DNA of 64,000 nt from Bedellia somnulentella (lineage: Eukaryota > Arthropoda > Insecta > Lepidoptera > Bedelliidae): positions 2,046,001 through 2,110,000 of the forward strand of contig OY755171.1 in NCBI GenBank assembly GCA_963576735.1. Direction: 5' to 3'. The notes under the pieces were generated by a model. The model searched no databases. It was not told where the DNA came from and saw only the letters and a program-made list of their open reading frames with translations. Positions 42,741-54,389 of the stretch are shown here, piece by piece; positions within the stretch are counted from its first letter, which is position 1; each line of letters begins with the position of its first letter. Made by a program: the position numbers and the translations under genes.

Positions 42741-43855
42741 ACTTAAATAAAATGCAAGAAACAAGTTTACAAAATGATGTGATGGTTTACACACGCTGAT
42801 GCTCTCTTAGGTCTGGTATAGTAACATATTATCACATATTATCTGTACTAGGTCTAACCCGTATTACAGTCACCAGAGTCTTCCAATGAATACAAGTTTT
42901 GGTAACTGAAAGTCTTATAATATTAATAAATTTATACAAAAGTAGTTTTTGCTCTACTCTAGATACATAGGATATGGAAATAAAAAAGTCAAATAAAATT
43001 TTTGGAAAAAACATACGTTCGAGCTTCACGGCAAGGAACTTATATAAATTTATTTTAGTGTGATGGACGTCTCCATAACTTACCAACACTACACACAACG
43101 CAAATAACTATACTCATACTTGGTACCACACGTGGAAAAACGTGAGGTAGGTCCATTATGACTCAATATTTTCATAATATCTTATGAGAGAACATTATTT
43201 TCAAATGCCAAGTCAAATACATTCCATTGTCACGTAATTCTTTAGAACAGGTGCCTTTTCATAGACGTGAATTAGTGACGTATGTGTCAAATCGATCATA
43301 GAATACAGTGTATCTATACTTATAATAAATCTGTAGAGAGGTCAATTCTGTACATGAAATATATTTTCAAAATAACTATCAGGTGGTGATTAGGGATCGA
43401 TACTGATGCCAAAAATGCAATCAGTAAAATTTTTGTCTGTCTGTCTGTCTGTCTGTCTGTCGGTTTGTATGTTCCTTATGGAAACAAAAACTACTCGACG
43501 GATTTTAACGAAACTTGGTACAATTATTCTCTATACTCCTGGGCAGGTTTTTTTATACTTTTCAGCAGAGTAGTAAAGGGGAATTTTGGGAAGTTTTGGG
43601 AAAACGGGAGAAGTTACTCCATTTTTTAAGCTTCCGTCGCGTGTGCAGCCTTAATGGTTAAACTTACATAGAAATCATGTATGACGGAAATATTCTTCAT
43701 AAAATTATCTAAAAAAAAATCTCAACAGTTTATGTCTATCTTTTACGGTTGACTCACAATAACACGTGTAATTCCTGATAGCTTAGCAGTTCGGAACATT
43801 CTGATTATATTTGTTTACTCTTACGTTTGTTAGCCTCTCATTCATCCCTAATTTA

Positions 43856-44616
43856 AAAAAAATAGGTAAAAAAACTTTTTAAGTTAAACGGTTTTATTAT
43901 TAACATACAGAGCAATGTTTAAGATAAATGTTCTAAAAACCAAAAAATAATAATAAAATAGATACAGTCGTGGGAATTATATGCATATGCATAGACTAGA
44001 CTAAAATAAAACCGTGGGGCACGTCAATTGTCTACAATCGTTGATTAAAATGTTTGTTTTGTAATGTTACACTATAATTGGGCAGTTGTTCAACCGACAA
44101 CGATGGACATGTGATAAATAGGGCAGAATGTGGAAACAAGCTAGCAAGCTCGATTATAAGCGAGTTTTAGGGTTTCATAGTGTTGAGCGAGTAGTACTTT
44201 TATCATATGTTTTGTCGATTAAAGACAAAGTGCGAGCAGTGAACCGATTCATCGCCAGCCAGCAGTGTAAATTTCCAACGATAAACTAGTTGAAATATCT
44301 CTTTTATTTACATGGAGTGTTTGACTAATGGAATTTCCATGAGCAAGAAAATAGTAAGTAATTTCTCACCGTCTGCGGGTCAACTGCCCAACGACAAATT
44401 AAACGTTTCTTCTATCGCACATCAAGTCGATAATTTGTAGACAAAATTGACGTGCCCCACGGTTTTATTTTAGTCTAGTCTATGCATATGTATATATTCC
44501 CCACGACTGTATCTATTTTATTATTATTTTTTGGTTTTTAGAACATTTATCTTAAACATTGCTCTGTATGTTAATAATAAAACCGTTTAACTTAAAAAGT
44601 TTTTTTACCTATTTTT
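43856..44616. mobile_element. Inverted-repeat element, ~185-base arms
   Basis: 43856-44040 is complementary to 44432-44616, with shared blocks TAAAACCGTGGGGCACGTCA and GTTAAACGGTTTTATTA. The middle (44041-44431) has no recognised frame. Confidence 0.75.
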
Positions 44617-44628
44617 ATTTTCTAGTTT

Positions 44629-44793
44629 TTAGTTTTTATTTCGCATTCTGTTTAATTCATATAGTGCTTCATTATTGCAAGGTTTCTTGCCCGTTAGTTT
44701 ATTGCAGTCCAACTCCTCTATACGTAGTCCCTGCAAAGATCTGACTCTACTAAGAGCCACGTAGGCTTGACCTTCTTCAAACAGTTTCGCAAC
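44629..44793 (-). pseudogene. Helitron Pif1-like helicase, C-terminal fragment
   Basis: The minus-strand frame of 54 codons reads GQAYVALSRVRSLQGLRI, the late helicase motif (T/Y-V-A-L-S-R) of Pif1-family helicases in Helitrons, then LTGKKPCNNEAL and a stop. Upstream sequence has a stop in frame and no more helicase. It is the only trace of an autonomous Helitron in the window. Confidence 0.75.
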
Positions 44794-44954
44794 TAAGTAT
44801 ACGATGGTGTACCGCTAACGACGTATAATTTTTAGCCACCCTAACGCCGCACAGTCCTCAACACGATACAAAATCTTGACTTGGGTGGTGGATTCAGGCT
44901 GGATTAATCAGATACCTAAATAAATAACAGATTAAATTTCTAAATTTAAATCTT

Positions 44955-45275
44955 ATTATTATATGCCATTTAGTGGCTGCGCCCATCTAAAATATTGATT
45001 TGGTGTAGTGCACTGTATGGCGACCATCTTAGATTTTAATTTTGCATAGTAAATTGTATTCTACTTGTTGAGAACTTTCATTTGATACCCATGTTGATGG
45101 GATTGATATAAAACCTACGTAATCCGCCATTTTGTAGCGGCCGCCATCTTGGATTTCATTTTTTTTATAGTATATTGTATTCTGCTTGTTGAGCCCTTTC
45201 ATTTGATACCAATATTGATGGGATAAATAAAACCTAAATTATCCGCCATTTTGTAGCGGCGGCCATCTTGAATTT
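44955..45275 (+). repeat. ~125-base tandem repeat with GCCATCTTG motifs
   Basis: Units with CCGCCATTTTGTAGCGGC, GCCATCTTG and TTTCATTTGATACC occur about 2.5 times. Confidence 0.65.
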
Positions 45276-45385
45276 ATAATGATAATGAATAAATATAATT
45301 GTATTGTCACCAAAATCCAAAGCGTATACAAAATTTCAGATTAATCGGTTGATAGGAAGAGGGTGAAATTTTAATTACTAAATTT

Positions 45386-45475
45386 GACCCAAGAATAAAC
45401 AACCAAACGGGGTGAGCTAAATAAAACTTTGACCCAAGAATAAACAACCAAACGGGGTGAGCTAAATAAAACCGT
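45386..45475 (+). repeat. Tandem duplication of ~46 bases
   Basis: GACCCAAGAATAAACAACC...GAGCTAAATAAAA occurs twice in direct succession. Confidence 0.85.
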
Positions 45476-45545
45476 TTAAAAAGGTAACATTATTACCTAT
45501 TCAATTAAAAAATAATCATAGAAATCGGTAGAGAAACACCGAAAT

Positions 45546-45667
45546 CTATCTATACTTATAATAAATCTGTAGAGAGGTCAATTCTGTACATGAAATATAT
45601 TTTCAAGATAACCATCAGGTGGTGATTAGGGATCGATACTGATGCCAAAAATGCAATCAGTAAAATT

Positions 45668-45709
<42 letters not shown>

Positions 45710-46521
45710 GGTTTGTATGTTCCTTATGGAAACAAAAACTACTCGACGGATTTTAACGAAACTTGGTACAATTATTCTTCATACACCTGCGCAGGTTTTT
45801 GTATACTTTCCAGCAGAGTAGTAAAGGGGAATTTTGGGAAATTTTGGGAAAACGGGAGAAGTTACTCCATTTTTTAAGCTTCTTTGGCGTGTGCAGCCTC
45901 AATGGTTAAACTTACATAGAAATCATGTGTGACGGAAATATTCTTCATAAAATTATCTAAAAAAAAATCCTCAGCAGTTTATGTCTATCTTTTACGGTTG
46001 ATTCACAATAACACGTGTAATTCCTGATAGCTTAGCAGTTCGGAACATTCTGATTATATTTTTTTACTCTTACGTTTGTAAACCTCTCACTCATCCCTTA
46101 TTTAAAAAAGGTAACATTATTACCTATTCAATGAAAAAAGAATCATAGAAATCGGCAGACAAACACCGAAATTATACATAAAATAAGCCATCGCGCCCGT
46201 GATCAAAACCAAATCTTTACTAATTTACATATAACATACTAGATGGCGCCAGTAGTTGCATCCTACATCACGTAATGATTTATTTTTTAGTATAAATACT
46301 TCATAGCGTTTTATTCCAAAATTTGCTATTAAACGGAAATACTGAACCGTTCATCAAAGCGCATTTAAAATCATAAAACTACACTGTTTAGGGAGTGCTA
46401 TAAATTTAATAAATTGAAAACATTGCGCTGAATTTCACAATGCTTGAGCAGTGACTGAAGAAAGAAACCTCAGATATTTAAAAAACAACGCTACCCGTGC
46501 GAAGCTGGGACGATCACTAGT
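45546..46521 (+). mobile_element. Lep1-type Helitron
   Basis: It has a complete start and (GTCT)n at ~45673, and ends GCTGGGACGATCACTAGT at 46521. It starts inside the tail of the preceding copy. Confidence 0.75.
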
Positions 46522-46524
46522 TAA

Positions 46525-46965
46525 AAATAAAAGATAACTTCAGATTACGAACAACACTAACTTTTCAATGACTTATAGAGTTCGATGAGTAAAAAACTAA
46601 GATGACGGCTTGTCAAATACTTCGAAATTTTTACGTTGCAAATGTTTTAACAAATTAAACTTATAAATACAAGTTAAATCGTATTGAAGATAATGTGAAA
46701 ACAATGGTGCGTTCGTTGAAATCAGACTATGTTCATAATTGATCGTCAAATGTATGTGATTACGGAGTAATCGTGACAATATGGTTTGTTTACATGATTG
46801 TTGGATTCTATTGCAAACGACCTTATAGTACTTTCGGCTGAGCATTGATTCTCAGTCAGTCAGTCCGTCTTGTCTTGCGCTTCACGCATGCGTATCAGTT
46901 TTGTTGCGAAGTAATTTTAAAATTAAGTGATGTCAAGGACAATTTTGTTCGCAATTTTGTTCACA
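46525..46965. other. No gene seen
   Basis: An 82-residue minus frame (46597-46845) shows no known motif. I leave it uncalled. Confidence 0.4.
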
Positions 46966-46971
46966 AAGTGT

Positions 46972-47162
46972 CGGCTTAGAATAGCACTACCCCATTTCTT
47001 CCGGTGGGTGTACGTAAGAGGCGACTAACGGTATTGAGGCTTTTAAGGGATTTTTGGGCGATGCGGTTGGACACCCATCACCAACAACCTTTATTTTACC
47101 ATCATTTCCCCACTACCCCTTTGAGGGATTTATAGCCGTGAGTAAATGTATGTATGTATATA
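46972..47162 (+). repeat. ATGT-tailed repeat, shortened
   Basis: The segment with CAAAAGTGGCTGAGG is deleted; both ends are present. Confidence 0.8.
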
Positions 47163-47165
47163 GTT

Positions 47166-47275
47166 AAATAACCACACATATGAATTCAGAAAAGACAAAT
47201 CGGTGTAAGCCCGACCCGGGATTTAAACACTTATCGTGTGCACGATAAGCGGTGTTCTACCCACTGAGCTGAACT
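47166..47275 (-). repeat. tRNA-derived SINE, head only
   Basis: GCTCAGTGGGTAGAACACCGC (complement of 47250-47270) and the CTTATCGTGCACACGATAAG stem-loop. Confidence 0.65.
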
Positions 47276-47518
47276 ATATAAACTAACATAAAATAAAAAC
47301 AGCAAGAAATACCTCCACAGGAACGATTCCGTACTATATCATTTAGATTCGTTCCACATCACTGGTTTTCAGACAGAACCGATATAGAGTTACACAAAAC
47401 TTGGTACTAGCCATTCCCACTGAAGCTATTAGAATCGTATATTTTAAAATAAATTTACTTTTTTATGAATAAAATTGTTACCTTACATATCCCATTTATT
47501 CACATGACATAACTTTTG

Positions 47519-47750
47519 GTAGGTAATGTTAGTAGAGGACGGCCCCGAAAGACACACTTGGACCAAATTGAAAGTGTGCTCAAAAAGGCAGGCGTCCGAC
47601 CGAAGTATGAAGAATAAAAGAGCATGTATGAAAAGATTGATAAATGTAGACGAAGCAAGAGAGATTTGCCAGGATCGTACAAAGTGGCGATCGATAGTCT
47701 CTGCCTACACCAATGGGAATTAACGGCGTGAGTATATGTATGTATGTACA
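47519..47750 (+). pseudogene. LINE C-terminal protein remnant
   Basis: The RGRPRKTHLDQIESVLKKAG coding sequence is frameshifted, with NKRACMKRLINVDEAREI and WRSIVSAYTNGN in the following frame, then GGCGTGAGTATATGTATG. Confidence 0.6.
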
Positions 47751-47941
47751 TAACTTTTGGTGTGGTACTAAAAGCAAAACTAGAATATCATAATTATATA
47801 TTATAAAACTAATAGTTTAAGCCTTTTCTGTTTATTGATGTCTGAAATACAGGTTTATTACCTTGCTCAGGAACAGGAAAATTATATATTTTAATTTAAC
47901 TTATTACGTTAAGACGATTTTTATGTCCTTTCATAAATACA

Positions 47942-48114
47942 TACCAACATACATACATATACTCACGGTTATAAATCCCTAGATGGAGTAGCCAGAGCTA
48001 AGAAATTAGAAATTCCTCAGCCACTTTTGGAAAGTTTAGTGGGGGAAAGATGGTAAAATAAAGGTTGTTGGTGATGGGTCTCCAACCTCATCGCCCAAAA
48101 ATCCCTTAAAAGCT
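47942..48114 (-). repeat. ATGT-tailed repeat truncated by a Helitron
   Basis: The copy stops at AAATCCCTTAAAAGC, where the Helitron at 48119 begins. The missing part was not found on the other side. Confidence 0.75.
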
Positions 48115-48118
48115 TTCA

Positions 48119-49049
48119 TCTATCTATACTTATAATAAATCTGTAGAGAGGTCAATTCTGTACATGGAATATATTTTCAAAATAACTATCAGGGGGTGAT
48201 TAGGGATCAATGCAATGAACAAAAATTTTACTGATTGCAAAAATGCAATCAGTAAAATTTTTGTCTGTCTGTCTGTCTGTCTGTCGGTTTGTATGTTCCT
48301 TATGGAAACAAAAACCACTCGACGGATTTTAACGAAACTTAGTACAATTATTCTTCATACTCCTGGGCAGGTTTTTGTATACTTTCCAGCAGAATAGTAA
48401 AGGGGAATTTTGGGAAATTTTGGGAAAACGGGAGAAGTTACTCCATTTTTTAAGCTTCCCTCGCGTGTGCAGCCTTAATGGTCAAAGTTACACAGAAATC
48501 ACGTATGACGGAAATATTCTACATAAAATTATCTAAAAAATATTCCGCAACAGTATATGTCTATCTTTTATGGTTAACTCACAACAACACGTGTAACTCC
48601 TGATAGCTTAGCAGTTCGGCGCATTCTGATTATATTTGTTTTCTCTTACGTTTATAATACTCTCAATCACCCTTATTTCAAAAGTTAACATTATTACCTA
48701 CTCAATAAAAAAAGAATCATAGAAATCGGTATAGAAACACCAAAATTAATAGTCCCAACATAATAGTCACACGCGATCAAAACCAAATCCTTAGTAATTT
48801 ACATATTACGTACTAGATGGCGCCAGTAGTTACATCAATTAAAACCTAAAAATTAGCTTAATTTCGGAGATATTGATCTGAACCGATCATAAAAGCGCTT
48901 TCAAAATCACAAAGTAACACTATATTCAGACATGAGTGCTGTAAGTTGTAATAAAGGCGCTAATTTCGTACCGCTTGAGCAGTGATTGAAGAAACCTCCA
49001 ATATTTTTAAAACTACGCTACCCGTGCGAAGCTGGGCCGATCCACTAGT
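48119..49049 (+). mobile_element. Lep1-type Helitron
   Basis: It starts inside an ATGT-tailed repeat, which it truncates at 48114. It ends CCGATCCACTAGT at 49049, directly followed by the tail of another copy. Confidence 0.75.
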
Positions 49050-49404
49050 TATACATAAAATAAGCCATCGCGCCCGTGACCAAAACCGAATCGTTACTAA
49101 TTTACATATAATATACTAGATGGCGCCAGTAGTTGCATCCTACAACACGTAATGATATATTTTTTAGATTGTTATAAATACTTCATAGCGTTTTATTCCA
49201 AAATTTGCTATTAAACGGAAATACTGAACCGTTCATCAAAGCGCATTTAAAATCACCAAACTACACTGTTTAGGGAGTGCTATAAATTTAATAAATTGAA
49301 AACATTGCGCTGAATTTCACAATGCTTGAGCAGTGACTAAAGAAAGAAACCTCAGATATTTAAAAAACAACGCTACCCCTGCGAAGCTGGGACGATCCAC
49401 TAGT
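49050..49404 (+). mobile_element. Lep1-type Helitron, 3' part only
   Basis: It begins TATACATAAAATAAGCCATC, an internal position of the element, and ends CTAGT at 49404. It is probably the rest of a copy interrupted by the Helitron at 48119. Confidence 0.7.
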
Positions 49405-49449
49405 TTATAATAGAACTTCAGAAATTTATGTTTTTATTCTTAATATTAT

Positions 49450-49585
49450 AGATATAGAATAGAATAGAATAACTCTTTATTGCACATCAAACACAAATTT
49501 ACAAAAATAATAATATGATCAAACAGTTTACAGTGAGGTACAATTGGCGGTCTTATCGCTAAAAGCGATCTCTTCCAGACAACCA
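49450..49585 (-). repeat. LINE 3' end
   Basis: (GAATA)n, ACTCTTTATTGCACATCA and GCGATCTCTTCCAGACAACC are the complement of the 3' end seen at 23138. Confidence 0.6.
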
Positions 49586-49619
49586 ATATATATATTCAAG
49601 GCTTTAAATTCAAAAAAGG

Positions 49620-50190
49620 GCAGAGAGCAATGAGAGCATCGTAATCAACGATTCGCATTCGCCCTACATTCACATATAATGCATACAATGAGAGATAGAT
49701 GTAGGTATAAACACAGATAATATAATGGTAAAAACGTTAGCAGGGATCAGGGTCAGTATAGATATATTCGCAGCAATTCGTCAGTAAATTACCCGAAGTT
49801 TGAAGGAACACCCATTTGGTTGACCATAACTACCCATTGAAGGCGTGAAGCTTTATATAGGCACACTATTACATGACTAAGTAGATTCTCTCTCACGATC
49901 GATTGTCGTGACGTAAAATAATTAGGAATACTTGCGTAAGTATATTATTATTATAACTAAAACATCTCGATACCATCTTAAACTTATTTTACCTGTTTTT
50001 GATGCATCATCATTAATTTTGAAAAATTGAAACGCGTTTCCCTATCAATGTCAAAATATTATAGTATTTTTTATTAATGTATCTATCAAATTTAAAGGTC
50101 CACGTCACCTCATTTTTAGATACTGCGGATTCGTCTTTAGAACTTTTATTTCCTTGATCATAATATTTTCCACGAGCAATTCTGATACAG
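49620..50190. other. No gene seen
   Basis: AT-rich. 50050-50180 is partly repeated at 50520-50640 (GGTCCACGTCACCTCATT against GGTCTACGTCACTTCATT; TTTATTTCCTTGATC), a direct duplication flanking the SINE at 50193. Confidence 0.5.
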
Positions 50191-50192
50191 CA

Positions 50193-50515
50193 GCCGTGAT
50201 AGCTCAATGGGTAGAACACCACTTAATTTGTCTTTTTTAAAAGGCATATGTGTGGTTAATTTATCATGGTTGTTAACGGTGAGGGAAAACATCGTTAGGA
50301 AACTCACATGGCTGAGTTGTACTTAGTCATGTGACAGTGTCAAAACGGCGATAGGCCTGCCCATTCGCCATGCCCGCTATCATGCGAGTGCACGATACAA
50401 GCAAAACGTGGGTACTCTAAACACTAAGTGAAAATGTCACGTGATGTTTAGATGTATTACTACCTCTGCCAACCCCTTCGGAGATATACGGCGTGAAAGT
50501 TTGAGTTATAGTTAA
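50193..50515 (+). repeat. tRNA-derived SINE flanked by long direct repeats
   Basis: CCGTGATAGCTCAATGGGTA to GGCGTGAAAGTTTGAG. The flanks 50070-50190 and 50520-50635 are similar, as a duplicated target would be. Confidence 0.7.
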
Positions 50516-50784
50516 TCAATGGATCTATCCAAGTTAAAGGTCTACGTCACTTCATTATAAGATACTGCAGATTCGTCTTTTGAACTTTTATTTCCTTGAT
50601 CGCAATATTTTCCACGAACAATTCCAACCGTGGGCGCTTCTTGTAAATGTATATAATTTCCAATGTGTATTTACACTGTCTCACTCTGGAATGCTCATCT
50701 GGTGCCTGACTAACTGTTCATTGTGAAGACATAAATTACTTTTCTCATTGTCTGTACCCCAATAAATTGGAGAAACTCTCATAA

Positions 50785-50945
50785 ACGCTTACGCTTTTTA
50801 TCCCCGAAGGGGTTGGCAGAGGTACTAATACTTCTGAACTCCATGTGACATTGTCGCGTTCAGAGAACCCAAGTTTTGCTTGGACAGTACTCACGTGATA
50901 GCGGGTAGGGCTATCACCGCTTTGTACGAATACACTGTTACATAG
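50785..50945 (-). repeat. tRNA-derived SINE, 3' part
   Basis: ACGCTTTTTATCCCCGAAGG to CGAATACACTGTTACAT, the complement of the family body. Confidence 0.6.
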
Positions 50946-51014
50946 GTATATAGAGCTATTAAGTATAATTATTGATTACCACGGAGGACTCATTAAGATC
51001 AAATAAATGAAGTA

Positions 51015-51148
51015 CTCTAAACGGCTGGCATCCGTAATCTGACAGAGAAAAGAATGTATAAAAATATTGATGATTGTAGACGAAGTTCAAGAGGTTTGCC
51101 AGGATCGTACAAAGTGAGCATGACCGATAATCTCTGCTTATCACAGCT
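51015..51148 (+). pseudogene. LINE C-terminal remnant, degenerate
   Basis: GTAGACGAAGTTCAAGAGG, TTTGCCAGGATCGTACAAAG and ATAATCTCTGCTTA match the better copies. Confidence 0.5.
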
Positions 51149-51404
51149 GTGATAGTCCAATGGATAAAACGATTATTGTATAGGCTGTGATGACATGCTT
51201 AAAACTACCAATAAAATAAAAAATGCCGAGGGACTCTAGCAGTAAGGTAAATCAAAAGAGTTTCTATAGCCATAATCCATAGCTGTACAAAAAAAACGTT
51301 TCTACGGAAGAACTACACAGTGAGAGTTGCCTTTATTCAGTAATCTTCTATAACGAATTCTAAATTAAGTCAAATATCAGTACTAAGTATGGACTTCATA
51401 TGAA

Positions 51405-51545
51405 CAACCCCATCTCTTAGCTTTGGTGTCGTTTGAGTGGTTAGTGGACGATGTTGCTAAAAACCCATCTTGAGACCCATCACCAACTATCACTCGACTT
51501 CCAAAGCTTACGGATTTCGAATTCAGAAGCTCTGGCTAACCCTTT
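51405..51545 (+). repeat. ATGT-tailed repeat, degenerate
   Basis: AACCCCATCTCTTAGC to AAGCTCTGGCTAACCC. Confidence 0.45.
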
Positions 51546-51594
51546 TAATAATAATAATAATAAACTAAAACTAAAAGTCATGCCAAAATAATAA

Positions 51595-51712
51595 TAATAA
51601 AAACTCTTTATTGCACATCACAAAAAAAAAAAACAAAAAAAAGATCGGTACAAAAGCCAAAGTACAACTAGCGGTCTTATCACTAAGAGTGATCTCTTCC
51701 AGACAACCCATA
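51595..51712 (-). repeat. LINE 3' end
   Basis: ACTCTTTATTGCACATCAC and GTGATCTCTTCCAGACAACC; the same family as 49450. Confidence 0.6.
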
Positions 51713-51719
51713 AATGCAA

Positions 51720-52560
51720 AGATTTGCTGGATTAAAAACATGTTCGGTAGATGTCCATAAAATAAATAATTGACTCGAACATAAATAACAGATGAAGTAT
51801 TCCATAAAATAAATAATATTCAATAAATACAATACATTTGCAATATATATAAAGATTTTTAAATAAAATACATATATACATTTTACGACATAATATATAA
51901 TAGAATATATAAACTTTTGTATGCAACACAAATAATATTATAGTGTTTCGGAAAGGAAGTGTTTTTTGACAATAAATAACATTGAATCTGTGTATGCTAT
52001 TATTGGTTATGTGAATTTGTATTGTATCCAAATAAAGAAAAGCGGTAGGTTCAGCTTGACAATCACAGATAAAGATGAATCGTGTAGTTCAGAATTATAT
52101 AAAAATGAACTCTTTGATCACAATTGACATGATGTTCAGGAGACAGCCATACACATATGCCTTCTACATGTTTTTAAAACACCAACACGACACAAAGGAT
52201 CTTCAATCAACGCTCTCTTTCAATTAATAAACACAGAAACAAACGAATGTCCAGATTCTCGAGTAATATAAACAAGGCGTCCCACCAGGTCCAAATATTT
52301 CGATACTACATCACGATCCCACGCGGACATTTAACCCATGTAAATCTAATTAAAACAATTTGTTTACTTAACTAGATAATTTACTCGTGAGTCGCGATCT
52401 AAATTCGACGATGCAAACTGTGAGTAACCGCGTTCTTGATAATCTTCGTTGATGACGTATTGGAGATTTGCCTTTTATGGTTATGTTTGGGAATTCCCTG
52501 AGTTTAATCGCTGATTTTGATATGGAAAGAAAGATATTCAACTTTTATGGTAGATATGGT
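51720..52560. other. No gene seen
   Basis: Very AT-rich sequence. The minus-strand frames here are low-complexity and uncalled. Confidence 0.45.
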
Positions 52561-52567
52561 AGATATG

Positions 52568-52822
52568 CTATGTAGTGTCGGCTTAGAATAGCACTACCCC
52601 ATTTCTTTCGGTGAGTGTACGTAAGAAGCGACTTACGGTATTGGGGCTTTTAAGGGATTTTTGGGCGATGCGGTTGGAGACCCATCACCAACAACCTTTA
52701 TTTTTACCATCTTTTCCCCATTCACATTTCCAAAAGAGGCTCAGAAATTTCTAATTCCTTAGCTCTGGCTATCCTTTCTGGGATTTACAGCCGTGAGTAA
52801 ATGTATGTATGTATGTATATCG
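52568..52822 (+). repeat. ATGT-tailed ~245-bp repeat
   Basis: A full copy with a (TATG)n tail. Confidence 0.85.
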
Positions 52823-52827
52823 TAGTG

Positions 52828-52980
52828 ATGGATGGTAGAGGTATTAATACCTCTTAATATGACGTGATATTCGGTCCCTTGGTGTTTTGAGTACCATAGT
52901 TTTTCTTGGCACATGCATTCACTTATCAGGAGGCCTACTTCGGCTTTGTAACAAAATAGCATCTCATGACTCAATAGAAC
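52828..52980 (-). repeat. tRNA-derived SINE, fragment
   Basis: GGTAGAGGTATTAATACC, GACGTGATATTCGG and GGAGGCCTACTTCGGCTTTG are diverged family landmarks. Confidence 0.5.
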
Positions 52981-52984
52981 CCAT

Positions 52985-53102
52985 CAGCGTTATGAACATA
53001 CATACATACATACATATATTCACGGCTATAAATCCCTAGATTATCCCTAATTAGAAATTCCTTAGCTCTGGCTACCCCTTCTAAGGATTTATAGCCGTAC
53101 AT
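52985..53102. repeat. Back-to-back fragments of the ATGT-tailed repeat
   Basis: ACGGCTATAAATCC at 53023 and its complement GGATTTATAGCCGT at 53086 bracket about 50 bases: a small foldback made from two inverted 3' ends. Confidence 0.65.
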
Positions 53103-53419
53103 AATTTGACTCGTGCTAAGTGGAACTTCTATCTAATTTAGATAATAGATTAATTAGAGGTTTGTTTTTTGAGAAATTGCGTAGTTTTGTCACTTTATCT
53201 TCAAAAGTAAAATTATCCTTCGTTTAAGCAACTTTTTAGCCTTTATATAGTAATATGCATAATGTATGTATGTTAGGTAGTCCCTGATATTTGATGTCTA
53301 ATTATTTTTACACTTATTATAATTTTATCAAGTCTATTGATCCTGAATTAATATCATCAAAGATAGTAAAGGTGTTATTTATAACAATGAGAAACTGTAT
53401 AACCAATGAGTAATAAACA

Positions 53420-53522
53420 ACTTTTATTTCACAATCTTTCTCCACTCAACTTCCGAAAGTGCCTGAGAAATTTCTAATTCTGAAGCTCGGCTAACCACTT
53501 TTTCGTATTTACAGTCGTGAAA
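53420..53522 (+). repeat. ATGT-tailed repeat, 3' part
   Basis: CTTTTATTTCACAATC to TTTACAGTCGTGAA. Confidence 0.6.
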
Positions 53523-53951
53523 ATTTCACTTTGAAAGAACACTCTATCACAATACTAAGAACAATTGGCGATTTGTTTCTTTTCTGTCACCGCTAACTAT
53601 ACACGACTATATATCGACAAGATACACACGACTTTTAGAAAAGATAATTGGTGTATATACTATTCGCGCCCACACCTGCCTACATGATAGTTAAATATTC
53701 TATGATATAAACAAATATCATGTATGTAAATAAAAAATATGGAGATTAAAGTAACCTATATGGTGAAGATCGAGATGTGCAGTATTCAAAACACTTCAAC
53801 TTGTTGCGCCACTGCAACATCAAATCGGTACCGACTCAGCATTTTCTGTGAGTCGTTGACTCACAGCACTGATTTTCAGCCAGCACCATTACAGAGTGAC
53901 ATCGATATATTTAGAAATACATAGTTAGAAATATTACGCATACACATAACA

Positions 53952-54150
53952 TAACATATACACACGGCTATAAATCCCTAGAAGGGGTAGCAAGAGCCAG
54001 GGAATTGAAAGTTCCTCAGCCTCTTTTGGAAGTTGCGTGGGAAAGATGGTGAAATAAAGGTTGTTGGTGTTGGGTCTCCAACTGCATCGCCCAAAAATCG
54101 TTAGTCACCTTTTACGTACACCCATCGAAAAAAAGGGGTAGTGCATTACT
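53952..54150 (-). repeat. ATGT-tailed repeat
   Basis: A copy with a short deletion before the GTTAGTCACC block. Confidence 0.75.
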
Positions 54151-54169
54151 GTGCCTTATTTACTCAGGC

Positions 54170-54275
54170 TTAAACGAAGCTAGAGAGGTTTGCCAGGATC
54201 GTACAAAGTGGCGATCGTTAGTCTCTGCCTACCCCAATGGGAACTAACGGCGTGAGAATAAATATGTATGTATGT
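54170..54275 (+). pseudogene. LINE C-terminal remnant
   Basis: AAACGAAGCTAGAGAGG...WRS-VSAYPNGN coding end, then GGCGTGAGAATAAATATG. Confidence 0.6.
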
Positions 54276-54389
54276 ATTTACTCTGGCTTGTTTAACTTGC
54301 CACCCTACGCTACCCAAAAGAGTACATCCAAATGAAAAATAAAACACCGAGGTGTGTTTGTTCTTCCCCAAAAAATCTGAATATCAATA

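Larger units (their letters stand above)
43313..45545 (+). mobile_element. Lep1-type Helitron interrupted by a 1.6-kb insertion
   Basis: Left part 43313-43858 and right part 45474-45545 are contiguous when compared with the copy at 24108 (break within CCCTAATTTAAAAA). The inserted block holds an inverted-repeat element, a Helitron helicase end and tandem repeats. A further Helitron copy directly follows. Confidence 0.7.
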
